DNA of 64,000 nt, taken from Algibacter mikhailovii. Lineage in GTDB: Bacteria; Bacteroidota; Bacteroidia; Flavobacteriales; Flavobacteriaceae. The DNA lies in NCBI RefSeq assembly GCF_014651495.1, contig NZ_BMWZ01000003.1:124001-188000 (forward strand). The letters are read 5' to 3'. This document shows positions 8,829-17,994 of this stretch, one piece after another. Positions within the stretch are counted from its first letter, which is position 1; the number at the start of each line of letters is the position of its first letter. The notes under the pieces were generated by a model. That model did no database searches. It was not told the origin of the DNA and saw nothing but the letters and a program-made list of their open reading frames with translations. The translations under genes and the position numbers were made by a program.

Positions 8829-9939
8829 GTTCAACGCCTTTTAAATATATTAAAAACTCACTACCTACACCTACCTCACTTTTAACTTCAACTTTACCCC
8901 CCATAGACTCAATATGGTTTTTAGTGATAAACAAACCTAAACCTATGGCATCTTTATTAGAATGGAAGGTTTTATACATGTGAAAGAGTTTCTTCCCGTA
9001 TTTTTCTAAATCAATACCTACACCATTATCCTCTATTTTTAGTACAACAAATTGATCTTCATTGGTTGAAGAGATTTCTACTTTTGATTGTCTTTCTTCA
9101 GACCTATACTTTATAGCATTAGTTAAAAAATTCAATATAATACTATCTAAATAAGCAGGCACACCTTTTACTAATAACTCTTCATCAATACGGTTAATGA
9201 TTGTAGTATTGGTATTTTGAGCAAGTGCTGTAACATTATAAATTGCTTTTTCAACATAACCATAAAGGTTCAATGTATGCAATTCATCATTTCCTACTTG
9301 CTTTATTTTTGCAACCTCGGTTAAATGAGAAACGGTTTCCTCTAAATTCTCAATCGCTTTTGAGAGTAATAGAAAGTTTTCATTTTCAGCGAGTAAAGTA
9401 AACTCCTCCTTCAGGAAATCTTTAATCGTTGATAAATTACCGGAGTGAGACCTTAAATTATGGGTTACTATATCTGCAAAGGCCGTGAGTCTTTCATTCT
9501 GCTCTCTTACTACAGCAAGCATAAGTTTTAGCTTATCCTGATTTAATTTTCTACTTGTTTGATCAGAGAACTGCCAAATCATTTGCCCAGGAGTACCATC
9601 CTTATTATAAATTAAGGATACAGAAATTAACACCCAAATAATCGTACCGTCCTTATGAAAATAACGTTGCATTACTCTATACCTACTTATTTTCCTTTGC
9701 ATTAAACGTTCATACTTTGTGGCATGAACACCTAAGTCTTGTCTAAAAACAATATTTTGAATGTCCATATTGAACAATTCATTTCTAGTATATCCAAAGA
9801 GACTACAAATACTATCGTTTACTTTTACCCATTCGCCATCCAATGTTAAAATAACTATACCATTGTATGTATTATTGAAAATTTCTTCAAAAGAGTCATA
9901 AGTATCCGGAATACTATTATTAAGGAAACTAGATTTCAT
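8803..9939 (-). CDS. Soluble PAS-domain sensor histidine kinase
   Basis: 378 residues, no signal peptide or membrane segment, so a cytoplasmic sensor. PAS domain at about 18-130 (NTYNGIVILTLDGEWVKVND, IWVLISVSLIYNKDGTPGQ, then a PAC-like end). Dimerisation/phosphoacceptor helix with IVTHNLRSHSGNL, the phosphorylated His at 160. HATPase_c: N-box LNFLTNAIKY (269-278), G1 DNGVGID (304-310), G2 GLGLFITK (333-340). H-box wording (THNLRS) is common in bacteroidal PAS kinases. No response regulator is adjacent, so it is an orphan; signal unknown. Confidence 0.9.
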   Translation of the reverse strand: MKSSFLNNSIPDTYDSFEEIFNNTYNGIVILTLDGEWVKVNDSICSLFGYTRNELFNMDIQNIVFRQDLGVHATKYERLMQRKISRYRVMQRYFHKDGTIIWVLISVSLIYNKDGTPGQMIWQFSDQTSRKLNQDKLKLMLAVVREQNERLTAFADIVTHNLRSHSGNLSTIKDFLKEEFTLLAENENFLLLSKAIENLEETVSHLTEVAKIKQVGNDELHTLNLYGYVEKAIYNVTALAQNTNTTIINRIDEELLVKGVPAYLDSIILNFLTNAIKYRSEERQSKVEISSTNEDQFVVLKIEDNGVGIDLEKYGKKLFHMYKTFHSNKDAIGLGLFITKNHIESMGGKVEVKSEVGVGSEFLIYLKGVEQKSPLDIN

Positions 9940-10038
9940 GCGGAGATAATTATAAGTTAGTTTTTAACTATAAGTATTGATCCTTGGGGAGGGTCTAGCT
10001 AAAATAACAAAAATAAATGTTTCAAGCTAAAAAATTAC

Positions 10039-10046
10039 TATATTTG
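10039..10046 (+). promoter_or_regulatory. TAnnTTTG -7 element for rpsO
   Basis: TATATTTG, a full match to TAnnTTTG, 54 bases before the rpsO ATG. It argues that the apparent upstream in-frame extension of rpsO is 5' leader, because the promoter lies inside that extension. Confidence 0.6.
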
Positions 10047-10050
10047 CCGC

Positions 10051-10069
10051 TCGAAAGAAAGGCTTTCGA
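10051..10069 (+). promoter_or_regulatory. rpsO leader hairpin, possible S15 autoregulatory element
   Basis: Perfect 7-bp stem TCGAAAG / CTTTCGA with 5-base loop AAAGG, starting right at the expected transcription start and ending 31 bases before the rpsO ATG. S15 autoregulates through leader structures in several phyla; whether this hairpin is one is inference. Confidence 0.35.
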
Positions 10070-10100
10070 TTACATAACAATCATTTACAATAATATTAGC

Positions 10101-10370
10101 ATGTATTTATCAAAAGAATCAAAAGAAGAAATGTTTGCAAAACACGGTAAAGGTAAAAACGATACCGGTTCTGCTGAAGGACAAATTGCGTTATTTACGC
10201 ATAGAATTAATCACTTAACTGAACACTTAAAAAACAATCGTAAAGATTTTAATACTGAGCGTTCATTGGTAAAACTAGTAGGTAAGCGTCGTGCTTTATT
10301 GGATTACTTAACTAAGAAAGATATCTTAAGATATCGTGCCATAGTAAAAGAATTAGGATTAAGAAAATAG
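10101..10370 (+). CDS. rpsO: 30S ribosomal protein S15
   Basis: 89 residues, the usual size of bacterial S15. It binds the 16S rRNA three-way junction early in small-subunit assembly. Seen: MYLSKESKEEMFAKHGK start, the conserved NDTGSAEGQIALFTHRINHLTEHLK block and LVGKRRALLDYLTKKD before the C-terminal RYRAIVKELGLRK. I chose the ATG at 10101; an in-frame upstream ATG at 10017 would add 28 residues not found in S15 and would precede the promoter at 10039. Own promoter, leader hairpin and terminator; pnp follows, the same rpsO-pnp order as in E. coli. Confidence 0.96.
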   Translation: MYLSKESKEEMFAKHGKGKNDTGSAEGQIALFTHRINHLTEHLKNNRKDFNTERSLVKLVGKRRALLDYLTKKDILRYRAIVKELGLRK

Positions 10371-10384
10371 TCTACAACATAAAG

Positions 10385-10407
10385 ACCACGCTAAAGCGTG
10401 GTTTTTT
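10385..10407 (+). terminator. Rho-independent terminator of rpsO
   Basis: 8-bp perfect stem ACCACGCT / AGCGTGGT with a 2-base nominal loop and a run of T residues to 10407. Confidence 0.9.
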
Positions 10408-10581
10408 GTTTATACCTTTTTGTTTTTAATAGTGCATAGAGCATATAAAAAAAGGTTAGACTTATTACAATATAACTCAAGCGCAGGAGTTTAAACCGCG
10501 TAAATAGAAGAAGCTAATTATAGTTTTTCATTGGTCATACACACAACAACTACACAACACAACGACCATTGTTTAATTAAA

Positions 10582-10603
10582 TTTAGGCATAGCTATGCTT
10601 AAA
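10582..10603 (+). promoter_or_regulatory. pnp leader hairpin next to the start codon
   Basis: Nearly perfect palindrome TTTAGGCATAGCTATGCTTAAA; as RNA a 9-bp stem (one G-U) closed by AGCU. It ends 16 bases before the pnp ATG. In E. coli pnp is autoregulated through a leader hairpin; an analogous role here is inference. Confidence 0.35.
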
Positions 10604-10619
10604 TTACAAGAAAAAATTT

Positions 10620-12893
10620 ATGATTCCAAAAGTTTTTAAAGAGGTTATTGACCTTGGTGATGGTAGAGAAATTTCTATCGAAACCGGAAAATTGGCAAAA
10701 CAAGCTCACGGTAGTGTTGTTGTTCAATCTGGAAAATGTATGTTATTATGTACAGTTGTTTCCAACTACAAACAGGCCGATGTAGACTTTTTACCTTTAA
10801 CGGTAGACTACAGAGAAAAATTTGCTGCTGCGGGAAGGTATCCAGGAGGTTTCTTTAAGAGAGAAGCTAGACCAAGTGACGGAGAAGTATTAACCATGCG
10901 TTTAGTTGACCGTGTTTTACGTCCATTATTCCCAAAAGATTATCATTCTGAAACTCAGGTGATGATTCAATTAATGTCTCATGATGATGATGTTATGCCA
11001 GATGCTATGGCAGGTTTAGCAGCTTCTGCGGCTATTCAATTATCTGATTTCCCGTTTGAGTGCCCAATCTCTGAAGCTAGAGTTGGTCGTGTAAATGGTG
11101 AATTCATTATTAACCCTACTAGAGCGCAATTAGAAGAGTCTGACATTGATATGATGATTGGTGCTTCTGCGGATTCGGTAATGATGGTTGAAGGTGAAAT
11201 GGATGAGATTTCTGAAGAAGAAATGACTGAAGCTATTAAGTTTGCACACGAAGCTATTAAAGTACAATGTGCTGCGCAAGTAGCCTTAGCTGAAGCTTTC
11301 GGTAAAAAAGAAGTACGTGAGTACGAGCCAGAACGCGAAGATGCTGATTTAGCTCAGAAAATCCATGATATGGCATACGATAAAGTATATGCTGTAGCTC
11401 AAGCAGGTTCTGCTAAACATGAACGTAGTGCTGCTTTTGGAGAAATTAAAGAAGAAATCAAAGCATCTTTCTCTGAGGAAGAGCAAGAAGATTTTGGCGG
11501 ATTAATTTCTAAATACTATTCTAAAGCTGAAAAAGCTGCGGTTAGAGATTTAACTCTAAATGAAGGTTTACGTTTAGACGGACGTAAAACAGATGAAATT
11601 AGACCAATTTGGTGTGAGGTTGATTATTTACCTTCTACTCATGGATCTTCAATCTTTACACGTGGGGAAACTCAAGCATTAGCTACTGTTACCTTAGGTA
11701 CTTCTAGAGAAGCTAACCAAATAGATATGCCATCTTACGAAGGTGAAGAGCGTTTCTATTTACACTATAACTTCCCTCCTTTTTCAACGGGTGAAGCTAG
11801 ACCTATTCGTGGAACATCTCGTCGTGAGGTAGGACATGGAAATTTAGCACAACGTGCTTTAAAAGGTATGGTTCCTGAAGATTGTCCTTATACAGTTCGT
11901 GTGGTTTCTGAGATTTTAGAATCTAATGGTTCTTCTTCTATGGCAACCGTTTGTGCTGGAACTATGGCTATGATGGATGCTGGTGTACAATTAAAGAAAC
12001 CGGTTTCTGGAATTGCAATGGGATTAATCTCAGATGCGGAGTCTGGAAAATACGCTGTGCTTTCAGATATTTTAGGAGATGAAGATCACTTAGGAGATAT
12101 GGACTTTAAGGTTACAGGTACTGCTGATGGTATTACAGCCTGTCAAATGGATATTAAAGTAAAAGGTTTAAGTTACGAGATTCTTGTAAATGCATTAAAG
12201 CAAGCCCGTGATGGCCGTTTACATATCTTAGGTAAAATTACTGAAACTATTGAAACACCTAATAATGAAGTAAAAGAACATGCGCCTACAATGATTACTA
12301 GACGTATTCCTAACGAATTTATTGGAGCTTTAATTGGTCCTGGAGGAAAAGTAATTCAAGAATTACAAAAAGAAACTGAAACAACTATCGTTATCAATGA
12401 AGATCCTGTTACTGAAGAGGGTGTTGTTGAAGTTTTAGGTGTTGGCAGTAAAGGCATAGATGCTGTTTTGGCAAAAATTGACTCGTTATTGTTTAAGCCA
12501 GAAGTTGGTAGCGTTTACGAAGTTAAAGTTATTAAAATGCTTGACTTTGGAGCTGTTGTTGAATATGTTGAAGCACCAGGAAACGAAGTATTACTTCACG
12601 TAAGTGAATTAGCATGGGAACGTACTGAAAATGTTTCTGATGTTGTTAATATGGGTGATGTATTTGATGTAAAATACTTCGGTATAGATTCTAGAACGCG
12701 TAAAGAAAAAGTATCTCGTAAAGCTATTCTACCTAAACCAGAAGGTTATGTTGCTAGACCACCAAGAGAGAACAACGACCGCGGTGGACGTGGTAGAGAT
12801 AGCAGAGGTAGAGACAATCGAGGACGTGATAATCGCAATAGAGATAATCGCAGAGACGATAGAAAACCAAGAGAAGATAAAAAAGAAGATTAA
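10620..12893 (+). CDS. pnp: Polyribonucleotide nucleotidyltransferase (PNPase)
   Basis: 757 residues. Phosphorolytic 3'-5' exoribonuclease of RNA decay. Two RNase PH-like domains (about 1-220 and 320-550) flank an alpha-helical linker; the second carries the active-site region [17 protein letters not shown] and [19 protein letters not shown]. Then a KH domain (about 560-615, [16 protein letters not shown] with the GxxG loop), an S1 domain (about 625-695) and a strongly basic Arg/Asp/Asn tail of short RGR/RDN repeats (about 705-757), probably an RNA-binding extension. Follows rpsO after a terminator, so it needs its own promoter, which I could not place. Strong terminator after it. Confidence 0.97.
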   Translation: MIPKVFKEVIDLGDGREISIETGKLAKQAHGSVVVQSGKCMLLCTVVSNYKQADVDFLPLTVDYREKFAAAGRYPGGFFKREARPSDGEVLTMRLVDRVLRPLFPKDYHSETQVMIQLMSHDDDVMPDAMAGLAASAAIQLSDFPFECPISEARVGRVNGEFIINPTRAQLEESDIDMMIGASADSVMMVEGEMDEISEEEMTEAIKFAHEAIKVQCAAQVALAEAFGKKEVREYEPEREDADLAQKIHDMAYDKVYAVAQAGSAKHERSAAFGEIKEEIKASFSEEEQEDFGGLISKYYSKAEKAAVRDLTLNEGLRLDGRKTDEIRPIWCEVDYLPSTHGSSIFTRGETQALATVTLGTSREANQIDMPSYEGEERFYLHYNFPPFSTGEARPIRGTSRREVGHGNLAQRALKGMVPEDCPYTVRVVSEILESNGSSSMATVCAGTMAMMDAGVQLKKPVSGIAMGLISDAESGKYAVLSDILGDEDHLGDMDFKVTGTADGITACQMDIKVKGLSYEILVNALKQARDGRLHILGKITETIETPNNEVKEHAPTMITRRIPNEFIGALIGPGGKVIQELQKETETTIVINEDPVTEEGVVEVLGVGSKGIDAVLAKIDSLLFKPEVGSVYEVKVIKMLDFGAVVEYVEAPGNEVLLHVSELAWERTENVSDVVNMGDVFDVKYFGIDSRTRKEKVSRKAILPKPEGYVARPPRENNDRGGRGRDSRGRDNRGRDNRNRDNRRDDRKPREDKKED

Positions 12894-12914
12894 TTCTTAA
12901 ATCTTTATAAATTT

Positions 12915-12949
12915 AAAGCCAATGGGTACATACTCATTGGCTTTTTTTT
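12915..12949 (+). terminator. Rho-independent terminator of pnp
   Basis: 10-bp perfect stem AAAGCCAATG / CATTGGCTTT with a 10-base loop and T8 tail. Confidence 0.92.
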
Positions 12950-13048
12950 GATATTATTTCAATTAAAGCAAGTATTTATATTTAATATGAGAAGAATAAA
13001 ATCTAAACCCAGATTATTCTCGTATAACTCATAAATCCATGCTAAAAA

Positions 13049-14443
13049 ATGAAAACTACCTTAAGTAAACTTTCCCCTCTAGTTTCAAAAAATATAAATA
13101 ATAACTCCAATTATTGGGGCACCTTTGTTATTGCTTGTACATTTTTCTTAATGATAGATGCCATCTACCTATTTTACATCTTACAAAATGACTTCTATGA
13201 ATTTAATATAGAACGTGCCTCCACCATATTTGGGTTAACCTTTATGGCCATTGCTGGTGCATTAGTGCTTTTCAAGGCTTGTTTTTTTATTTATACGTTG
13301 TACAGATATTTTTGCTATAAACCGATAGCATCAGTTACAGATGACAAATTACCAACCTGTACCGTAATTGTCCCGGCTTACAATGAAGGCAAACAGGTAT
13401 ATGAGACACTTATGAGCTTAGCTAAGAGCGATTACCCTAATAAAAAATTACAACTATTGGCCATTGATGACGGTAGTAAGGATGACACATGGTCTTGGAT
13501 AGAAGAAGCTAAAGCGGTTTTAGGTGACAGCTTATCTATTTTTAAACAACCCAAAAATAAAGGGAAACGTCATGCGCTTTATCGTGGATTCCATGAAGGT
13601 ACAGGCGACCTATTCGTAACCGTTGACAGTGATTCTATAGTAGAAAAAAACACGTTAAGAAACCTTGTTAGTCCAATAGCTATAAATGAAAATTGTGGTG
13701 CGGTAGCAGGAAATATAAGAGTCTTAAATAACAAAAAAGCGTTACTTCCAAAAATGCTAGATGTAAGTTTCGTTTTAAGTTTTGAATTTGTACGTTCTGC
13801 TGAGAGCAGTCTTAATTCTGTACTATGCACGCCAGGAGCCTTAGCGGCATATCGCCGAGATGCTGTATTTGCCTGTCTTCCAGAATGGATTGATCAAAAA
13901 TTTATGGGAAAACCATCCGATATAGGTGAAGATCGCGCTATGACCAACATGATATTAAAACAAGGCTACCATGTTTTATTTCAAAAAAATGCATATGCCT
14001 ATACTAACGTTCCAGAAAAATACAGTGGATTGTATAAAATGTTTATTAGATGGGGCCGAAGCAATGTTCGTGAAAACATAGCCATGTCTAAATATGTATT
14101 CACCAATTTTAAAGATGAATCAAAGTTTGGTACACGTCTGCTTTTTTTAAGTCAGTCTCTAGAAATCATAATGTGTTACCCGTTTTTAATTTTTATGCTA
14201 CTTTTTGTTGCTACTCACCCGTTACTGTTTATTAGTTCAACATTATTTAGTGTCTTTATTCTATCAACGTTTCCCGTCCTATTTTATGCCAAAAAATATA
14301 AACTTTCAGAATCGTTATGGGCATATACCTATAGTGTTTTATACACATTTGGATTATTTTGGATTACACCATATGCCATTGCAACGGCCAATAAAAGTGG
14401 TTGGTTAACACGTGAATTACCAAAAAATAAGACAACCAAATAG
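13049..14443 (+). CDS. Processive family 2 glycosyltransferase, hyaluronan synthase/NodC-like
   Basis: 464 residues. Two N-terminal membrane segments (about 20-47 and 58-88), a cytoplasmic GT-A domain and at least three C-terminal membrane segments (about 370-450). Catalytic signatures: TVIVPAYNEG (about 109-118), DDGSKDDT (about 142-149), the DxD-type TVDSDS (about 192-197), GEDRAMT (about 291-297) and RWGRSNVRE (about 331-339), the RW core of the QxxRW processivity motif. The Q position is not Gln here (MFIRW). The RW-RS-RE form is like NodC, chitin and hyaluronan synthases, so a beta-linked, probably GlcNAc-containing polymer is plausible. No c-di-GMP domain and no companion export gene. 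Monocistronic; polymer unknown. Confidence 0.8.
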   Translation: MKTTLSKLSPLVSKNINNNSNYWGTFVIACTFFLMIDAIYLFYILQNDFYEFNIERASTIFGLTFMAIAGALVLFKACFFIYTLYRYFCYKPIASVTDDKLPTCTVIVPAYNEGKQVYETLMSLAKSDYPNKKLQLLAIDDGSKDDTWSWIEEAKAVLGDSLSIFKQPKNKGKRHALYRGFHEGTGDLFVTVDSDSIVEKNTLRNLVSPIAINENCGAVAGNIRVLNNKKALLPKMLDVSFVLSFEFVRSAESSLNSVLCTPGALAAYRRDAVFACLPEWIDQKFMGKPSDIGEDRAMTNMILKQGYHVLFQKNAYAYTNVPEKYSGLYKMFIRWGRSNVRENIAMSKYVFTNFKDESKFGTRLLFLSQSLEIIMCYPFLIFMLLFVATHPLLFISSTLFSVFILSTFPVLFYAKKYKLSESLWAYTYSVLYTFGLFWITPYAIATANKSGWLTRELPKNKTTK

Positions 14444-14483
14444 CTTCATAAGCATTCAATAAAAATAAAATAGGCATCTGGAA

Positions 14484-15410
14484 TTATTCATACTTTTCCA
14501 TCCAATCAAAATGCTTTGCAATTAAAGCTTCCTTATTGTTATTTACATAATCTATAAGAGCTTTAGAAATTGCCGACATATTTTTGGAACTTAACCATAT
14601 TAAATTCCAATTCGTGACAATTGGTAAACCTTTTACAGGAATAATTTGTAGATCGCCAATAGTAATGGCATTTTTAATTCCTATTAAAGGCATAATAGAA
14701 AAGCCTAGTCCCGAAATAACTGCTTGTTTTAAAGCCTCATTAGAAGTTAATTCCATTTTTTTATAAGTCGATATTTTTTTAGAATCTATGAATTTTTCCA
14801 TGGCTAAGCGTGTGGCAGAACCTTGCTCTCTATAAATAAGAGGTAACTTTTGAAATTCAGATTTTGATAAATTTTTCCCCTTATGCTTATATTGCTTTCC
14901 GCCTACCATGTATAGCTCATTTCTCATAAGCTCTATTCTGTTAATTTTCAATTTATTGGGTATCGTAGAAACCATCGCAAAATCAATCTCATTATTCTCT
15001 AAAGCCTTTATAACAACAGCCTTGTTGGTAACATCCATAATGAGGTCCACGCCTCTGTTTTCATTAATAAAATCCGAAATAATAAAGGGCATAACATATT
15101 TTGCTGTTGAAACTATCGCAATTTTTAATTTTCCTGCCAGTTCCCCTTGGTATGATAACGCCTTATAATCTATGGCCTTTACTTCATCCATTATTTTTTG
15201 TCCTGCCACAACGACTTCTTCTCCAAATTCGGTGATATAAATACGCCTTCCAACCAATTCAAAAAGAGGAATTTTAAATTGTTCTTGAAACTTTTTTAAC
15301 TGTATTGAAACAGCCGGCTGAGTTAAATAAAGAGCTTCCGAAGCCTTAGTAACACTTTGTAATTGAGCTACTTTTAAAAACACTTCCAACTGATGCAAGG
15401 TATAGTTCAT
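14484..15410 (-). CDS. LysR-family transcriptional regulator, likely for the bicarbonate transporter operon
   Basis: 308 residues. N-terminal winged helix-turn-helix with TLHQLEVFLKVAQLQSVTKASEAL and TQPAVSIQLKKFQEQF (residues 4-45), followed by a periplasmic-binding-like effector domain to about 295. It diverges from the operon holding the SbtA-type transporter (first gene about 80 bases away). This is the arrangement of CbbR/CmpR-type LysR regulators of carbon uptake and fixation, so control of bicarbonate uptake is a reasonable inference. Palindrome-like sequence in the shared promoter (15418-15439) is a candidate binding site. Confidence 0.9.
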   Translation of the reverse strand: MNYTLHQLEVFLKVAQLQSVTKASEALYLTQPAVSIQLKKFQEQFKIPLFELVGRRIYITEFGEEVVVAGQKIMDEVKAIDYKALSYQGELAGKLKIAIVSTAKYVMPFIISDFINENRGVDLIMDVTNKAVVIKALENNEIDFAMVSTIPNKLKINRIELMRNELYMVGGKQYKHKGKNLSKSEFQKLPLIYREQGSATRLAMEKFIDSKKISTYKKMELTSNEALKQAVISGLGFSIMPLIGIKNAITIGDLQIIPVKGLPIVTNWNLIWLSSKNMSAISKALIDYVNNNKEALIAKHFDWMEKYE

Positions 15411-15417
15411 AATATAT

Positions 15418-15439
15418 ATTTATGTATTTCATAATAAAT
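15418..15439. promoter_or_regulatory. Candidate LysR operator between the regulator and the sbtA operon
   Basis: Imperfect inverted repeat ATTTATG-TATTT-CATAATAAAT starting 8 bases upstream of the LysR start codon. Spacing suits a LysR-type T-N11-A site, but the region is very AT-rich, so support is weak. Confidence 0.3.
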
Positions 15440-15492
15440 ATAAATAAAAATAAATGAAAAATATGTATAAACTTTGCATCAAACAAAAATCC

Positions 15493-15690
15493 ATGAAAGA
15501 AAGACTTTTTACCAGCCTTAAAACAATCAATGAAATACCAATCACATTTAGTGCTGTTTTTATCTTTTCGATGTATCTGACCTTTATTTCCTTATCACTA
15601 AAAAGCAACAAGCTACTTCTAGAAGAGCTTATTTTATGCGGCGCTATAATTGGCCTAGCATTAATAAATGGACATAACAACAACCTGTAA
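15493..15690 (+). CDS. Small predicted membrane protein of the sbtA operon
   Basis: 65 residues from the ATG at 15493 (78 from an upstream ATG at 15454). Two hydrophobic segments, about 16-34 (ITFSAVFIFSMYLTFISLSL) and 41-57 (LLEELILCGAIIGLALI), so a two-pass inner-membrane protein. First gene of an apparent operon, 23 bases ahead of the SbtA-type transporter and divergent from the LysR gene. No family recognised. Its position suggests a subunit or modulator of the transporter, but nothing in the sequence proves it. The 15493 start is preferred because a near-consensus -7 sequence (TAAACTTTG, one base too long) overlaps the longer form. Confidence 0.55.
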   Translation: MKERLFTSLKTINEIPITFSAVFIFSMYLTFISLSLKSNKLLLEELILCGAIIGLALINGHNNNL

Positions 15691-15713
15691 CTAATAGAAT
15701 AATTGAACTTCTT

Positions 15714-16679
15714 ATGGATTTACATTTACTAATTGACAATCTTACAAACCCTGCCCTGCTATTTTTCTTTCTCGGGTTAATAGCTGTTCAACTTAAAAGC
15801 GATTTAAAAATCCCCGAGAACTCATCTAAATTCATCTCTCTATACTTATTATTAGCCATAGGCTTTAAGGGCGGCCAAGAACTTTCTCACAGTACTTTTT
15901 CTATGGAAATAGTTTGGTCTTTAGTCTTTGGTATATTTTTAGCCTTGACCGTACCCGTATACACCTATTACATATTACGCAAAAAATTCAGCATTGACAA
16001 TGCTGGGGCTATCGCAGCCTCCTACGGCTCAGTAAGCGCAGTAACCTTTATAACTACAATTGCGTTTTTAGAAATGGAACAAATACCCTTTAATGGGCAT
16101 ATGGTAGCTGTCATGGCATTAATGGAAGCCCCATCGATCATGATAGGCCTTTTTTTAATTATGATTTCAAAAGGCAGTCGTGGAAATTCAGATATACCCA
16201 TTAAAAACGTACTTCAACACGCCCTTTTCAACGGCAGTGTTCTATTAATTATTGGGAGTTTAGTTATAGGATTTTTGGCCAGCGACGCACAAGCTGAAGG
16301 TATAAAACCATTTACTACAGATATCTTCAAAGGATTTTTAGCCGTGTTTCTACTTGACATGGGCATAACCAGCGGTAGAAAGATTTCAGATTTAATTAAG
16401 AAGGGCTGGTTCGCTCTTATATTCGCTATAATTATTCCAATTATTAATGGCACTTTAGTTGCCTTAGCCAGTGGGCTTTTTATTGAAGGTGTAGGGAACA
16501 GACTTTTATTTGCCATATTAGCAGCTAGCGCATCTTATATTGCCGTTCCGGCTGCCATGAAGATTGCAGTCCCTAAAGCAAGTCCAAGTCTTTACATCCC
16601 CATGGCATTGGCAATAACATTCCCCTTTAATATTACCCTAGGCATGCCACTTTACTTATGTATTATTCAAAATTTCTAA
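15714..16679 (+). CDS. sbtA: SbtA-type sodium-dependent bicarbonate transporter
   Basis: 321 residues, close to the 330-370 of SbtA. Eight to ten hydrophobic helices arranged as two inverted halves, each with the family's broken-helix signature: GFKGGQELSHSTF (about 52-64) in the first half and LDMGITSGRKISDLIKKG (about 214-231) in the second, plus AAIAASYGSVSAVTFIT (about 100-115). Cyanobacterial SbtA is a high-affinity Na+/HCO3- symporter regulated by the PII-like SbtB. No SbtB-like gene follows; a different small soluble protein does. Bicarbonate here would feed anaplerotic carboxylation or acetyl-CoA carboxylase rather than carbon fixation, which is inference. Confidence 0.85.
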   Translation: MDLHLLIDNLTNPALLFFFLGLIAVQLKSDLKIPENSSKFISLYLLLAIGFKGGQELSHSTFSMEIVWSLVFGIFLALTVPVYTYYILRKKFSIDNAGAIAASYGSVSAVTFITTIAFLEMEQIPFNGHMVAVMALMEAPSIMIGLFLIMISKGSRGNSDIPIKNVLQHALFNGSVLLIIGSLVIGFLASDAQAEGIKPFTTDIFKGFLAVFLLDMGITSGRKISDLIKKGWFALIFAIIIPIINGTLVALASGLFIEGVGNRLLFAILAASASYIAVPAAMKIAVPKASPSLYIPMALAITFPFNITLGMPLYLCIIQNF

Positions 16680-16700
16680 TAACTTTAAATATAAAATCTC

Positions 16701-17012
16701 ATGGAAACAGTACAAAAAAAATCAGAAAAACAACAATTGAAGCAACACGTTAATCTTGTAGACGGGACATTTACTTTATCAGAGGCTAGAACCATTCTTA
16801 ACGGCCTTTTGGATACAAAAATAAATTTCCATAAAATTCAAAGATTATCAATTAACGAAGGCGATAGCAGTGACCCATGCACCTTTGATACCGGCAGAAT
16901 AGTTGAACTTATAGATTCAAAACAAGACACTAAAACATTCTTAGCCGATGCAAATTTAAAAGGAAAAAAATTAAGAATTGAAAGTACCGTTACAATAAAC
17001 GTTATTGATTAA
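16701..17012 (+). CDS. Small soluble protein of the sbtA operon, function unknown
   Basis: 103 residues, no signal peptide or membrane segment. A charged N-terminus (EKQQLKQH) is followed by an alpha-beta pattern: helix about 26-40 (TLSEARTILNGLLDTK), strand with IQRLSIN, helix with RIVELIDSKQDTKTFLADANLKG and a C-terminal strand KKLRIESTVTINVID. It does not resemble the PII-like SbtB, which has a long T-loop and the ferredoxin-like repeat. It lies 21 bases after sbtA and is followed by a terminator, so it closes the operon. It occupies the place where cyanobacteria have the SbtA regulator; a regulatory role is only inference. Confidence 0.6.
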   Translation: METVQKKSEKQQLKQHVNLVDGTFTLSEARTILNGLLDTKINFHKIQRLSINEGDSSDPCTFDTGRIVELIDSKQDTKTFLADANLKGKKLRIESTVTINVID

Positions 17013-17032
17013 TTTCGCTTTCTTAATATATT

Positions 17033-17070
17033 AAACCCCATCAATTGTAATGAAATGATGGGGTTTAAAT
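17033..17070 (+). terminator. Terminator of the sbtA operon
   Basis: 11-bp perfect stem AAACCCCATCA / TGATGGGGTTT, 12-base loop, followed by an AT-rich rather than pure T tail. Lies about 20 bases after the last gene of the operon. Confidence 0.7.
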
Positions 17071-17357
17071 CTTTTATTGCCGTTAAAACTTACCTCTCGG
17101 TATAAGTTTAAAAAAACACACCAATTTTGATTTCTTTTCTAAAACAACAAAAAAATTGTCAAATTATTTTTGAAAAGCCGACTATTTATTTATGCTAATT
17201 TCAATAGAATAACAGAAAAACTTAATCACACCTAATCAATTAATTGGTCACTTGGCACTAGGATTATTACATATCTAGTAATCCAAATCGAGTCGCAGGA
17301 ACATGTTAAATGGAAACCAACATAAGCATAGCCTGGACTAAATTAGCATCCTTATCT
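17071..17357. other. Intergenic region without visible genes
   Basis: 287 AT-rich bases between the sbtA operon terminator and the next minus-strand gene. No open frame, repeat or convincing promoter was found in either direction. Confidence 0.5.
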
Positions 17358-17870
17358 TTAGATTCCGTTAATTACAAACGCTTTAAATAATTGCCACTGG
17401 TCCAAATCGCCGTTTATAATAAATATATCACTATTCTTAAAAATCGTGCTAATTCCTCCTGCAACAGCGCCTAATGAAGCCCCTGCTGTCACATCCATTA
17501 TCACATAATCTGATTTAGAAAAGGAAAAAGAGAGCATTCCAACCTCATCATCACTTTCTCGGTTAGCAAGGCCATGAACTAGGCCTAATCCAGCACCAAT
17601 TAAAGCGCCTTTAAAAACATTATGACCTCCCGACTTCTTAGTTTTAATTAGCCCAATATTTCTCATGAAAAAACTTTGATACACTTTAGAAGAACGCTTT
17701 AAACCAATTACACTATCGTTGATAAAGGCAATTCTACCTTTAGCAATTTTATTTCCTTCCAAATCATAAACTCTAACAAACATGTTCTTAATAGTTTCAG
17801 ATTTCTGAGCCATGCTCAAATATGAATTTAGGAATAGAGAAAACATCAAAATAAAGGCGACAACTTTCAT
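17358..17870 (-). CDS. Secreted protein with a glycine-zipper segment, function unknown
   Basis: 170 residues. Signal peptide MKVVAFILMFSLFLNSYLSMAQ cleaved near residue 22. The mature part has a small beta domain (VRVYDLEGNKIAKGRIAFINDSVIGLKR) that looks like a PEGA/SH3-like bacteroidal extracytoplasmic domain, then two glycine-rich hydrophobic stretches (FKGALIGAGLGLVHGLA and ASLGAVAGGISTIF) resembling glycine-zipper membrane helices. Such proteins are usually associated with the envelope. Stands alone between terminator and the AraC gene; no function is proposed. Confidence 0.65.
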   Translation of the reverse strand: MKVVAFILMFSLFLNSYLSMAQKSETIKNMFVRVYDLEGNKIAKGRIAFINDSVIGLKRSSKVYQSFFMRNIGLIKTKKSGGHNVFKGALIGAGLGLVHGLANRESDDEVGMLSFSFSKSDYVIMDVTAGASLGAVAGGISTIFKNSDIFIINGDLDQWQLFKAFVINGI

Positions 17871-17994
17871 ATATATGGAACTTTTAATTAATAGCTACCC
17901 ATAAAGCTATGGTGTAACTAAATATTAATTATCCAAAAATATCTTGTGAATAGAATTTAGGACGTCCAACGATTATTTCGGACGCCGTTGTGGT

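Noticed and set aside
10017-10100. In-frame 28-codon N-terminal extension of rpsO
   Set aside because: S15 starts at MYLSKESKEE in the family, and the TATATTTG promoter element lies inside the extension.
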